Below, in pieces: positions 57,701 to 64,000 of a stretch of DNA of 64,000 nt. Below the pieces are notes generated by a model, which saw only the letters and a list, made by a program, of their open reading frames with translations, was not told where the DNA came from and made no database searches. The stretch spans positions 8,053,501 to 8,117,500 of the forward strand of contig CM043878.1 of NCBI GenBank assembly GCA_023846275.1. Direction: 5' to 3'. The position numbers were made by a program, and so were the translations under genes. Positions within the stretch are counted from its first letter, which is position 1. Every line of letters starts with the position of its first letter. The stretch is from Vanilla planifolia (Eukaryota; Streptophyta; Magnoliopsida; Asparagales; Orchidaceae).

Positions 57701-59491
57701 CATTGAGACAACTTCCCCTAGATCCGAGAATAGGGATTTTGAACCCATGTTCTTCTATGGTCAGCTGGCAGGGAAAGGTCTTCCAAGCTATGCCTTTGTG
57801 TCCCTCATTAGCCTCTACATTGATTAGGGTATGGCAACCGTTCCCTTTTTTTAGGACAATATTTGACACATCAATGTGATATCCCAGATTCAACAAAGCA
57901 ACATAGACCCTATCAAGCTCGCCAAGCAGTCAAAGAGGGGCTTTGTTGGTCATCCAACAGACAAACTTGTCCAAGCAGTATTTAAAAATGGAGATAACAT
58001 GTTCAAACAATCAAGGATTGGTGTTGAGCACCGCTAGAGGAGCAGTAATTGAGTAAGACTCTGATCAAGTTGGGCAACAAAATTAATAAAGGTAGTACCC
58101 GGTAGAACTGAATCAACTAAGCTACTTGACCTATCCAAGTTACATGGAATATCAGGTCAAACATGATTAGGTATAGTACCATGGCAGTCCTAGTCAAATG
58201 GCAAAGCGTTCATGGAGTTTCTTGGCAAGGCCATTGAGTGTGTTTCCTGATTGTCAATCTGCCCCGGTGGTTAGCTTGTCTTGATCCCATTGCCAAGTGT
58301 TGTTGGCAGGTTGGTAGAATTAAACCATGGGATGATACAAGGAAAAGAATTTCAAATAAATGATAAGAATTTTAATTTATAAATCAAATATCATCCAGAG
58401 CATAAAATGAGATTAAGCGGGTCTGATATACCATAATCACTATCATTGTCATAATTTATCATGTCAACTGTAAGAAAAACTAACAGATTTATAAGATATA
58501 GAAGCTTAGTTCAAGATCAATAAACAAAAGAAAAAGATGTTTTTCCTGACCTAAAAGCTAATGTAGATGTAATTTTTTCTTCCTGATCAATAAACTAAAA
58601 AAAACACTTTTCCTGTCCCGTTAAGTTTTCAATCAATAATTAAGGAAAACAAAAGTACTGACAAAGTATCTATCACAAATTAGAATTTTAGAGATGATCA
58701 TCAATCCTCTCTCACTAAATATAAACAAAAGCCAATGTGTATATCTATTACTATACCATAAAGGCCACACCTTTAATTGTAAAAATTATTTGAACATCTT
58801 CAATCTTAACCATTCATCTAATACTATCCATTGTTTCTTAAATCATAATTAATGAAATTAATTTGATTGCTAATGCTGTCCTTTCCTCTTTCACATGTGT
58901 TAGTTTCCAAGGAGATTGGTTTGATCTCTTAAGCATGGACTACAGGTTAATCAATGAGTATTGAACTCATTAATTAACGTAAATTAGTAGTACTATAATA
59001 TTCACTGTGTACTGCTAAAATTAGTTTTGCATACCTAACAGCAATAATCTATTATTTACATTTAATTTTTTTAATTACTAATTTATATTTATTGTATATA
59101 TTTAAAATATAGTACATTATTTAAAAACCAAATTTTAAAAAAAAATAAAGTGATTTTTAGAAAAAAAATAAATAAATAAGTGGTCTTTTCATGAATAAGC
59201 TTATATAACAGATTTTGAAATAGTTCTTAATGCAACTCATATTGCATATTTTTACAAGGTAAATTTGATATAATAATTTAAAATATCATCACCGAATTCC
59301 ATTTTAACAATCCTGCAATGCACACACTCTTCTAGTAGTATATATTAAAACTGTAGATCTCTCATGTACCTTGCTAGTAGCAGTGTCTGAGCTTTTACAG
59401 AATGCAGCCGAGAATTGACATAAGATGATGCTGACTTGAGCACTTTCAATTTCCATAAAAGAGTATCTTTTGGTAAAATATCAGCCAAGAA
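9706..59491 (-). CDS. PES: Acyltransferase-like (phytyl ester synthase PES1/PES2 family) gene, 3' part, seven exons recognised
   Basis: In Arabidopsis the family has an alpha/beta-hydrolase half followed by a DAGAT-type acyltransferase half, sits in plastids, and makes fatty-acid phytyl esters and triacylglycerol. Exons seen are 59491-59370, 35154-35024, 34933-34564, 20905-20792, 18992-18907, 12845-12736 and 9896-9706. All have GT/AG borders and, from 35154 on, fully matching phases. Visible blocks in order are [46 protein letters not shown] (candidate acyltransferase His), [85 protein letters not shown] and [16 protein letters not shown], ending VPTFEL and TGA. One exon, expected to encode the segment after KAQTLLLA, was not found between 59370 and 35154. 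The N-terminal exons, including the transit peptide, are presumed beyond 64000. No frame break was seen in the seven exons. PES1 and PES2 cannot be told apart. Confidence 0.88.
9897..12735. other. PES-like intron (last intron), no recognised element
   Basis: This is a 2.8-kb AT-rich intron between exons G and H. I saw no transposon coding remnant, long repeat or RNA gene in it. Confidence 0.5.
12736..12845 (-). CDS. PES: PES-like exon G
   Basis: This 110-nt exon most likely begins after a TATAG acceptor, which restores an arginine with the previous exon. It reads [20 protein letters not shown] then [17 protein letters not shown] up to donor GTATGC. The PGRFYY-x-FGKPI motif is diagnostic. The acceptor choice rests on phase and family alignment; an alternative TTAG lies about 20 nt upstream. 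Confidence 0.88.
12846..14502. other. PES-like intron, left part; one unassigned 127-codon frame
   Basis: This stretch holds an open frame on the plus strand at 13409-13792 (127 codons). It resembles no family I recognise and may be chance or a decayed element. The rest is AT-rich intron sequence. Confidence 0.35.
14503..14542. repeat. (CT)n microsatellite followed by a C run
   Basis: An uninterrupted CT dinucleotide tract of about 15 units is followed by about ten C residues. It lies inside a PES-like intron. Confidence 0.95.
15190..16060 (+). mobile_element. Ty3/gypsy gag relic
   Basis: Translating across frames on the plus strand gives fragments like the gag of plant Tat/Athila-type gypsy elements. 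The clearest is a GHDTKQC-x-QLK-C-x-IENL block around 15903-15960, which corresponds to the CCHC-region motif GHDT-x-x-C-x-QLK of those elements. An upstream stretch (15230-15700) has the length and composition of the gag body. Stops and frameshifts are frequent. No LTRs were identified around it. It is antisense to the host gene. Confidence 0.5.
16061..18906. other. PES-like intron, right part, no recognised element
   Basis: This is AT-rich sequence downstream of the gag relic. It may include further decayed parts of that element, but I could not recognise protease, reverse transcriptase or LTR sequence. Confidence 0.4.
18907..18992 (-). CDS. PES: PES-like exon F
   Basis: This 86-nt exon lies between acceptor TTTTCAG and donor GTAGCT. 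It reads [20 protein letters not shown] followed by INQKAVRL, ending with AG of a split codon. It matches the family's LDYND-x-x-KIPF segment and its phases agree with both neighbours. Confidence 0.9.
18993..20791. other. PES-like intron, 1.8 kb, nothing recognised
   Basis: This is the intron between exons E and F. No repeats or coding remnants were recognised. Confidence 0.5.
20792..20905 (-). CDS. PES: PES-like exon E
   Basis: Thirty-eight in-phase codons between acceptor TTCCAG and donor GTGAGT read [20 protein letters not shown] followed by [18 protein letters not shown]. This is one of the most conserved blocks of the family's acyltransferase half. It is separated from exon D by a 13.7-kb intron full of repeats. 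Confidence 0.94.
21580..22110. repeat. Diverged tandem duplication, ~275-bp unit
   Basis: Two ordered copies share GAGCCACAAGAAGAT (near 21734 and 22009), AGGAGTAACTA, GCCTTGAGAAATCAA and GAGACTAAGG. Paired landmarks are spaced about 275 bp apart. Divergence is moderate and the frames are not conserved. The sequence resembles no family I know. Confidence 0.75.
22715..22995. repeat. Diverged two-copy repeat, ~236-bp spacing
   Basis: The phrase GAGAGAA-ACCC-CTAAGGG followed by a GGT-x-x-TGCCTCA stretch occurs near 22720-22770 and again near 22955-23005, in direct orientation. Between them lies an ATC trinucleotide tract. It looks like an old local duplication. Confidence 0.5.
22883..22903. repeat. 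(ATC)n microsatellite
   Basis: Seven consecutive ATC trinucleotides lie within a PES-like intron. Confidence 0.95.
24390..24461. repeat. 36-bp tandem duplication
   Basis: CTTACCATTA-TGGATTAAG occurs at 24390 and 24426, exactly 36 bp apart, with a few mismatches. It lies just inside or upstream of the L1 relic. Confidence 0.8.
24450..24740 (+). mobile_element. Short L1-type LINE relic (zf-RVT region)
   Basis: Across frames the plus strand gives [11 protein letters not shown], then a SLVWHKNFD block, then [20 protein letters not shown] followed by FFQCF. This order matches the C-terminal zinc-knuckle (zf-RVT) region of plant L1 ORF2, where a CxxC group precedes ES-x-DHLFF-x-C. The first cysteines are replaced, and a stop and frame changes are present. 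Only this fragment is recognisable. Confidence 0.55.
26422..26541. repeat. 60-bp tandem duplication
   Basis: CCTCCCATAT followed by a CATTCCCTT segment occurs twice with a 60-bp period (CTCCCATAT at 26441 and 26501). It sits in a pyrimidine-rich stretch of unknown origin. Confidence 0.75.
27077..27380 (-). repeat. 3' LTR of the copia element
   Basis: This block shares ordered similarity with 29790-30110: TTCATTCAAATAAA-CAAA, the ACTCATA stretch, CAACACTAACCAA and CACTAAGA motifs. The ends are approximate because both copies have diverged. Confidence 0.65.
29790..30110 (-). repeat. 5' LTR of the copia element
   Basis: This is the partner of 27077-27380. It abuts the candidate primer-binding site at about 29772-29786 on its inner side, which fixes the element's orientation. 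Confidence 0.65.
30680..30721. repeat. (TA)n microsatellite
   Basis: About 21 uninterrupted TA dinucleotides lie within a PES-like intron. Confidence 0.97.
31965..32024. repeat. Compound (AT)/(GT) microsatellite
   Basis: Mixed ATAT, GTGTGT, ATATACACA and (AT)n tracts run for about 60 bp. Parts are self-complementary. Confidence 0.93.
32131..32590. repeat. Possible imperfect repeats of a TGACCACAT-like phrase
   Basis: Three related phrases recur in direct orientation: GGTTGACCACATCGAT near 32155, GCTTGACAACATTGAT near 32272 and GCATGACCACATAAGAT near 32538. Each is followed by a C/T-rich ACC or CC-AA stretch. The spacing is uneven (about 120 and 265 bp), so these may be pieces of an old repeat family. 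Confidence 0.35.
34564..34933 (-). CDS. PES: PES-like exon D (acyltransferase core)
   Basis: This is the largest exon at 370 nt, between acceptor TTCTTTAG and donor GTAACC. It holds the acyltransferase core: [20 protein letters not shown], then [19 protein letters not shown] with the candidate catalytic histidine and a downstream glutamate, [33 protein letters not shown], and [14 protein letters not shown]. The PGGAREALH motif is strongly diagnostic. The frame is open across the exon with no disruptions. Confidence 0.95.
35024..35154 (-). CDS. PES: PES-like exon C (linker between the two domains)
   Basis: This 131-nt exon lies between acceptor CTGCAG (CAG at 35157-35155) and donor GTAAGA. 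It reads [20 protein letters not shown] then [19 protein letters not shown]. The DLVT-x-IKG and DYLPPTP-x-EF blocks mark the junction between the hydrolase and acyltransferase halves. It ends with two bases of a codon completed in the next exon across a 90-bp intron. Confidence 0.92.
35155..40380. other. PES-like 24-kb intron, first segment, nothing recognised
   Basis: This is AT-rich intron sequence between exon C and the gypsy fragment. It contains several short open frames of no known family. No LTR matching the one at 43578-45865 was seen to the left of the gypsy coding region. Confidence 0.45.
43578..45865 (+). repeat. 3' LTR of the gypsy element, 2.3 kb
   Basis: It starts TGTAATGACTCGTCAC right after the polypurine tract and ends TGACGAGACGTGACA. 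The two ends are near-inverted copies and have the standard TG...CA termini. It contains a GC-richer segment (about 43840-44110) with an 89-codon open frame at 43850-44119 and a field of short repeats at 44836-45094. No left LTR partner was found in the window. Confidence 0.8.
44836..45094 (+). repeat. Short tandem repeats (~36 bp, some higher-order) within the gypsy LTR
   Basis: The phrase GATGAGCACCAACACAAGATG followed by CTGGGCATGAT-like sequence recurs about five times (near 44838, 44875, 44950, 44982 and 45056). A longer partner CATCATA-x-x-CACTGGTTTGATA occurs at 44901, 45009 and, diverged, 45083. The array mixes two unit types with unequal spacing. Confidence 0.8.
45866..50799. other. 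PES-like intron segment between gypsy and LINE, nothing firmly recognised
   Basis: This is AT-rich sequence with poly-A/T runs. A moderately GC-richer patch at about 46300-46930 contains repeated CGATCG-like words and an 84-codon frame, without recognisable similarity. Another open frame at 50376-50648 is of unknown family and might belong to the LINE 5' region. Confidence 0.4.
50800..57010 (+). mobile_element. L1-type non-LTR retrotransposon (LINE), nearly full length, inactive
   Basis: Across shifting frames the plus strand carries the full plant L1 order. ORF1 has a DUF4283-like region (about 51780-52060), an [10 protein letters not shown] block, a Zn-knuckle relic (about 52255-52330) and the GPWMTV motif near 52438. 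ORF2 begins with an endonuclease (VWGDFD at about 53428; LDHCPLL at about 53670). Reverse transcriptase follows, with an FADD-box relic [10 protein letters not shown] at 55052. Then come zf-RVT ([17 protein letters not shown] near 56050) and RNase H with [12 protein letters not shown] near 56865. It ends in an A-rich stretch near 57000. Many stops and frameshifts are present. The 5' limit is approximate and target-site duplications were not identified. It is antisense to the PES-like gene. Confidence 0.82.
57011..59369. other. PES-like intron segment, nothing recognised
   Basis: This is sequence between the LINE end and exon A. The part at 57250-58330 has more balanced base composition and could be a decayed element, but I recognise no domain. 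The remainder is AT-rich. Confidence 0.4.
59370..59491 (-). CDS. PES: PES-like exon A (end of alpha/beta-hydrolase half)
   Basis: This 122-nt exon lies between acceptor TTTTGCAG and donor GTACAT. It reads [20 protein letters not shown] followed by [20 protein letters not shown]. This is the conserved segment that precedes the SG-D-x-LLPS loop in this family. It ends with the bases AG of a split codon, so the missing next exon should begin with one base completing serine or arginine. Confidence 0.88.
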
Positions 59492-61109
59492 CTGCAAAAC
59501 AGATATAATAGCTAATTCATAACTTGAAAATACAGCTGCTTGAATACAGGACATGTCAGTATAAGATGGAAACTCATGTCATTTTGTGAAATTAATGCTG
59601 AAAAAGCAGCTGAAACAAATGATGCCAACTAGGATGATTTGAATGCAAAAAAAAAAACCCAAATAAACTTAATCATGTTTTAACATGATTAGCTTTCTGG
59701 ATAGAATGACCACAATTTGGCAGCTATATGATCATTTAGGTTTCTAAATTTTCATGTAGAAATATCATAGAGAAGCCACACAATATCAGTTCAATTGTGT
59801 TATGATCATTGGAAAAATCATAGTTCTTAGGAAAACTTGGGAGGCAATGTACAGATTCATAACCCATACCTACAAGGGTTTGTTTGTCCCCGCTTATTAA
59901 AACAATTTTGTGACCAAAAACACATTTATTAAGGCATAAACAACAAGGTTAACATTCCCTACTTATGCCTAAAATCATGGGACATACTACAATCATTTCA
60001 TTAGGAGAGTAAATGATTAGTGTGTTCTCATAAAAAATGATTATTACTCCATTTTTTACCTAAATGTCAAAGGATGATTTAATCATTTTTCTAAATAATT
60101 ATTTGTTTAACAAAGGAAAGATGAACACATTTTTGACAGCATGGTATGTAACAACATTTTAAACCTATTCATTTGAACCTACGTAATTATTCAATATTAG
60201 CTCTCTCAAATCAACCCTCAAAAGAAAACAAGTTTTAGATAAACACTACAAGAATTGCATATCAAAGAAGATTTGCAAAACAGAATAACACAACAAACTG
60301 GAATAAAATCAGATGTAAGAGCAGTATGAACTAACTTAAGAGATTCCAATAAAAAATTAAAAAAAAAATGATATTAAAAGGAAAGACTCAAGAAACAAGT
60401 TGAACATTTACAGAAAAGGATAAGTGCTCCATAACCAAGTCATTAAAGGTGTTGACAAGACCTTGTAATATGCAGTATCAATACTTAAACTCTTGTGATA
60501 GCATTAGAAGACAAAAACATTAGACCTTGCAATACTCTTTTAAAAGAAATTGAAAAAAAAAATGTTTGAAACGATATAATACAGCCCAAGTTGAAATAGG
60601 TTAGAGTGATTGCAGTTCACATACCCTCGTTTCCTCCCCAACTTCCACACATATTCCACAATTCCCTGTACCCAATTTCACATTTCCTCTCTCGCTCCCT
60701 CCACCAGGAAGACTGACACCATTTTCTCCCACTCCTAGTTCAGTGCCATCCCTCACTCTCCCTCTCCCTCTCCCTCCCCTGCTCCCTCTTATCTTATGAG
60801 AAAACTGTAAAGGATAAATTCTATTCCTTGTTTTAAAAATGTAGTGTATAAATAGATAAAAACTCATATAACAATTAAAAAAAAACACTTCGACAGATTT
60901 TCTACATAAGTAATCTACTAAATAAATTTTTTTTACATAAATAAAAATATAACCATAATATTCTACATGATAAAAAAATATTTCACCAAATTTGACATCT
61001 AAATATCTGAATATTATATACTTCTCAAATTGGTCTAAAAATATCAATTAAGTCTAATTTAGAACTCAAATATTCAAAATTCATTAGTAAGATCTTAATA
61101 TGGATGCCT
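59492..61109. other. Intron upstream of PES-like exon A
   Basis: No exon preceding FLADILP could be recognised. A GC-richer block at 60600-60790 carries a CCCTCT-type microsatellite. The rest is AT-rich. Confidence 0.4.
60755..60790. repeat. (CCCTCT)n-like microsatellite
   Basis: Imperfect CTCCCT hexamers on the plus strand, GA-rich on the other, run for about 35 bp. Confidence 0.85.
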
Positions 61110-62240
61110 ACTATACACATATAGTAACTTGATTACTCTTATCTTCTCTTTTATGAAATGGAGACTAATTTCCACATGATTTGTCCTATTATGATACACT
61201 GAATTCTTTGTGAAACCAATAACTAACTAATTATCACAAAACCATATTCATAAGATCTTCAATTAGGACCCTCAATTCTTTTACAAGTCTTTTCAATCAC
61301 ATACCTTCTTGACACAAAATTATTTATCACTTCACAATGTGACTAAATTCGCTAAACATACGCACAATAACCAGAAAAAAATCTTCGAATTTTTAATAAT
61401 CTAGCCTAATCAGTATCACTGTAAACCTTAATAACTTTATTTGGTGATTTTTTGAAATACAAGTCTCTTTCTTATACTTTAATCTTAATTTAAATATGTC
61501 AATGTCCTATACACTACTCTCGTAAGTTTGTCCTTTGGATTGTTCATGAACTATCATACTAACAAAAAACTAATGTCAAGTATTATGCGAGATATATAAG
61601 TTTTCTCACAGGTCTTTAATATCTACCTTTACAAATCAATGCACGATCTTATTTGATTCCTAATTTAATTTTTAAGTCCATGAGGGTATTTGTAGATTTG
61701 CATCCAAGCATTTATATTTCCTTTGAGACACTAAAATTTCTACTTTTAACCAACCTATTTCTATTCTAAGGAAATATCTAAGACTTTCAAAGTCTTTCAT
61801 TCCAAACTCTGTGACAAGTAAACTCTAGAGAATACTAATCTCCTATTCATAATCACTTATTAAAATAATGCCATCCACTTATACAATAAAAATTGCAATC
61901 CTTTTTTCAAATAAGCGCTTAACAAAGAGAGTACGATTTACTCCACATTGCTTAATTGTGATTTCTCTCAAATCCAAGAGGAATGCTTGAGTATCTATTG
62001 AGAAAGTAATTCTTGACATCTAATTGGAGTGATTAATCCAAATTTGTTGTCAAATATTAAAAAATGTGAGTTGTATTCAATTTGTCTACTAGAGCGAAAA
62101 TTTCTTCATAATTAATTCCATAAGATTGTAAATCCTTTAACAACAAGTCAAACCTTGAATCAATTGATTCTTCCATCGTCTACATAATTAAATGTGAAGA
62201 TTCATTAGCAATCAATACGATGCTTTCCAGGTGGTAGTTC
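61110..62240 (-). mobile_element. Ty1/copia reverse transcriptase-RNase H relic, minus strand
   Basis: Reading the minus strand from 62240 downwards across frames gives the copia reverse transcriptase order: a KVxLVVKGF-type block, a LDVKNYFLN block (about 62020, family LDVKNAFL) followed by IPLGFE, a YVDG-type box near 61875, a VDIKDL...LYISH stretch near 61600, and an RNase H end with HNPVQYDRT and HFIKE near 61180. Stops and indels are frequent. Upstream gag, integrase and LTRs were not identified within the window. It is in the same orientation as the host gene. Confidence 0.65.
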
Positions 62241-64000
62241 TACTGTGATGACCCCCCTCGGCCTTTCCCGAATTTGGTCTCATGACATCCAATTCTTTTT
62301 ATTTTCTCTTGAAATTTTGTAAACCATGAAACATTATTTTCTTTTTCCTTTATAAAAACATATAACAAAAGCAATTTTTTTAAATTAAAACTCTATTCAA
62401 CAAAATAATCTATATATGGTTTTATTTTCTTAACGATTGCAAAAGCGAATAGAAAACCTTGCTTTAAAAATCCTTTAGCCTTGAACCATTTCTATCAATA
62501 AGAAAACTAATTAATATTTAAAACAACTAAAATATGTAAAATATAATTGTCTTACAACTCAATAAACCAAGTTCAAATCAACATCATGATTGAAGTCAAA
62601 AACATGTCCTTTCCTTAATAATATAAAGCTAACGACAACATAGTTAAAAGACAAAAGAGCATCTTCGATATCGATATCACATGACAACTTCATTGTTCCC
62701 CTTAGCCCCGAGGGATGCTTCATTTTGACCTTAAAATGTCAAGTCAAAAACAAGCTGAGCTAACTGACACTAACTCAATAACAATAATATGCATATATAT
62801 ATATATATAAACAAAGCAATAGTTAGGTAACCACATATATGTTTAATTGCAAACAATTCAATGAAATAAGACTATATGAATGATAAAATACGACCCAAAT
62901 GAGCAAAATATTGCAAAACACATTTAAAAACTTGTTCACTTTTATCTTTTTCTCATCCTTATATATTTGCTCATTTTCTTTCTTTTTTCATCTTTTTAGA
63001 ATTAATTTAAGACAATATTATTTCATAATGATTAAGCATGTTTAGAAACACATTATTCCAACTTAAATAATACAAATAAAATGGCTCATTTGATTCATCT
63101 CTAGAACCATTATTTCGAGATAATAGCTATTATTTTGGATAATCATTCATTCTATCAATTATAGCCTCTCTTGATTTAACACCTTTTCTTCTTTTTTATC
63201 TTAATTTTTTTCTTTTCACAAGCTTATCTTTTTTTCCTTTTAACTACCATTACAAGTAATAGTTTTCTCATTTCATTTTTCATTCTTTAAATGTGATATC
63301 AAACATGTGGCAAAAAATTATAATACCAAAGTGATCAATCATCTTCAAGATTTCTTGTGAGATCATCTCTTAAATTCCCATTCCTCACATACAAAATACA
63401 TCAAACATAAGCATGAATTTGCTTATACAAACATCTTCAAGTTTTGTCAATTATAATATCATTTGAAGCTTCTAACCTATAAACACTATATATCATATCA
63501 AATACATAAAGCATGCCTCAATTTTCAATGTAGTGGTCTCCCTTAGTTTTTTTCCCTTTTTATGGTATTACCTTTTACCTAAAGCTCAATTCTCCCCAAA
63601 ATCTCTCCAACTCTTCGAGATCTTGCTTCTCTCTCTTTCCTTCCACTCAAACACATTGATCGAACTAGGCTCTCAATTTTTTCCCAATAAACTAAGTCAC
63701 AACATGCCCGTCTTTCATACTCATTCCCATGGCTCCCCACATTCCCAACCTTTCATATGCCTCTAACATCTAACTTTTCATTGCATTTATCATAAATCAT
63801 ATCTTTGATTCAAATGTAGAAAACTTTTAACTTGCTCAAAAAAAATATTCTTTGTTATAATACCTTCTCTGGACCATTAATAGCCTGGAGTGAAGTCTCA
63901 ATCTTCTCGTATTGGAATTATGGAGAAAAGTTGGGATTTTAGCCTTTGAAAAGATCCAAAAGTTGGTTAAGGTTGTGTTAGCTTTAAGAAAAATACATTT
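62241..64000. other. Right end of window, nothing recognised
   Basis: AT-rich and T-rich sequence. It may be more PES-like intron or the remainder of the copia element, but I saw no firm exon or domain. Confidence 0.4.
62792..62809. repeat. Short (AT)n microsatellite
   Basis: About nine AT dinucleotides in AT-rich sequence. Confidence 0.9.

Noticed and set aside
60601..61047. 148-codon minus-strand open frame.
   Set aside because: Half is low-complexity AT-rich sequence and half is the CCCTCT-type repeat read as a glycine/arginine-rich stretch. No splice or family evidence.
63854..63910. Possible short minus-strand exon (KIETSLQAINGPEK followed by a GTATTA donor) upstream of PES-like exon A.
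   Set aside because: Too short and not recognisably similar to the family segment expected before FLADILP.

Overview
The window looks like nuclear DNA from a seed plant, most likely an angiosperm with large introns. It is AT-rich. It has no long uninterrupted coding frames outside short exons with GT/AG boundaries, and it carries decayed Ty3/gypsy, Ty1/copia and L1-type elements of plant type. The species cannot be named from the sequence alone. The bacterial categories (operons, ribosome binding sites, CRISPR) do not apply.

Two protein-coding loci can be rebuilt exon by exon, both on the minus strand and head to tail. (1) Positions 8608 down to 810: a five-exon homologue of the ubiquitin-conjugating enzyme UBC27, an E2 with a C-terminal UBA domain. 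Every exon is recognisable, but the reading frame carries a one-base shift in exon 3 and several substitutions at conserved sites. (2) Positions 59491 down to 9706: the 3' part of a chloroplast acyltransferase-like (phytyl ester synthase, PES1/PES2) gene. It has seven recognised exons, introns of up to about 24 kb, and its N-terminal exons presumably beyond the right edge. One exon expected between 59370 and 35154 was not found.

Layout. 1-809: 3' flank of UBC27. 810-8608: UBC27, whose 6-kb intron holds a diverged tandem pair of ~1.4-1.7 kb repeats. 8609-9705: short spacer with the UBC27 5' leader and the PES 3' end. 9706-20905: last four PES exons, with introns holding a Ty3/gypsy gag relic. 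20906-34563: a 13.7-kb PES intron with tandem duplications, an L1 relic and a small internally deleted copia element with both LTRs. 34564-35154: two PES exons 90 bp apart, holding the core of the acyltransferase domain. 35155-59369: a 24-kb intron holding a 5'-truncated, internally deleted chromovirus-like gypsy element with a 2.3-kb 3' LTR, and a nearly full-length but dead L1 LINE. 59370-59491: the most upstream PES exon seen. 59492-64000: intron with a copia reverse transcriptase/RNase H relic.

The two host genes have no evident shared pathway: one acts in ubiquitin conjugation, the other in plastid lipid and phytol metabolism. I found no convincing new biological system. The most useful observations are the apparent decay of the UBC27 frame, the unlocated PES exon inside a transposon-filled intron, and several undescribed local tandem duplications.
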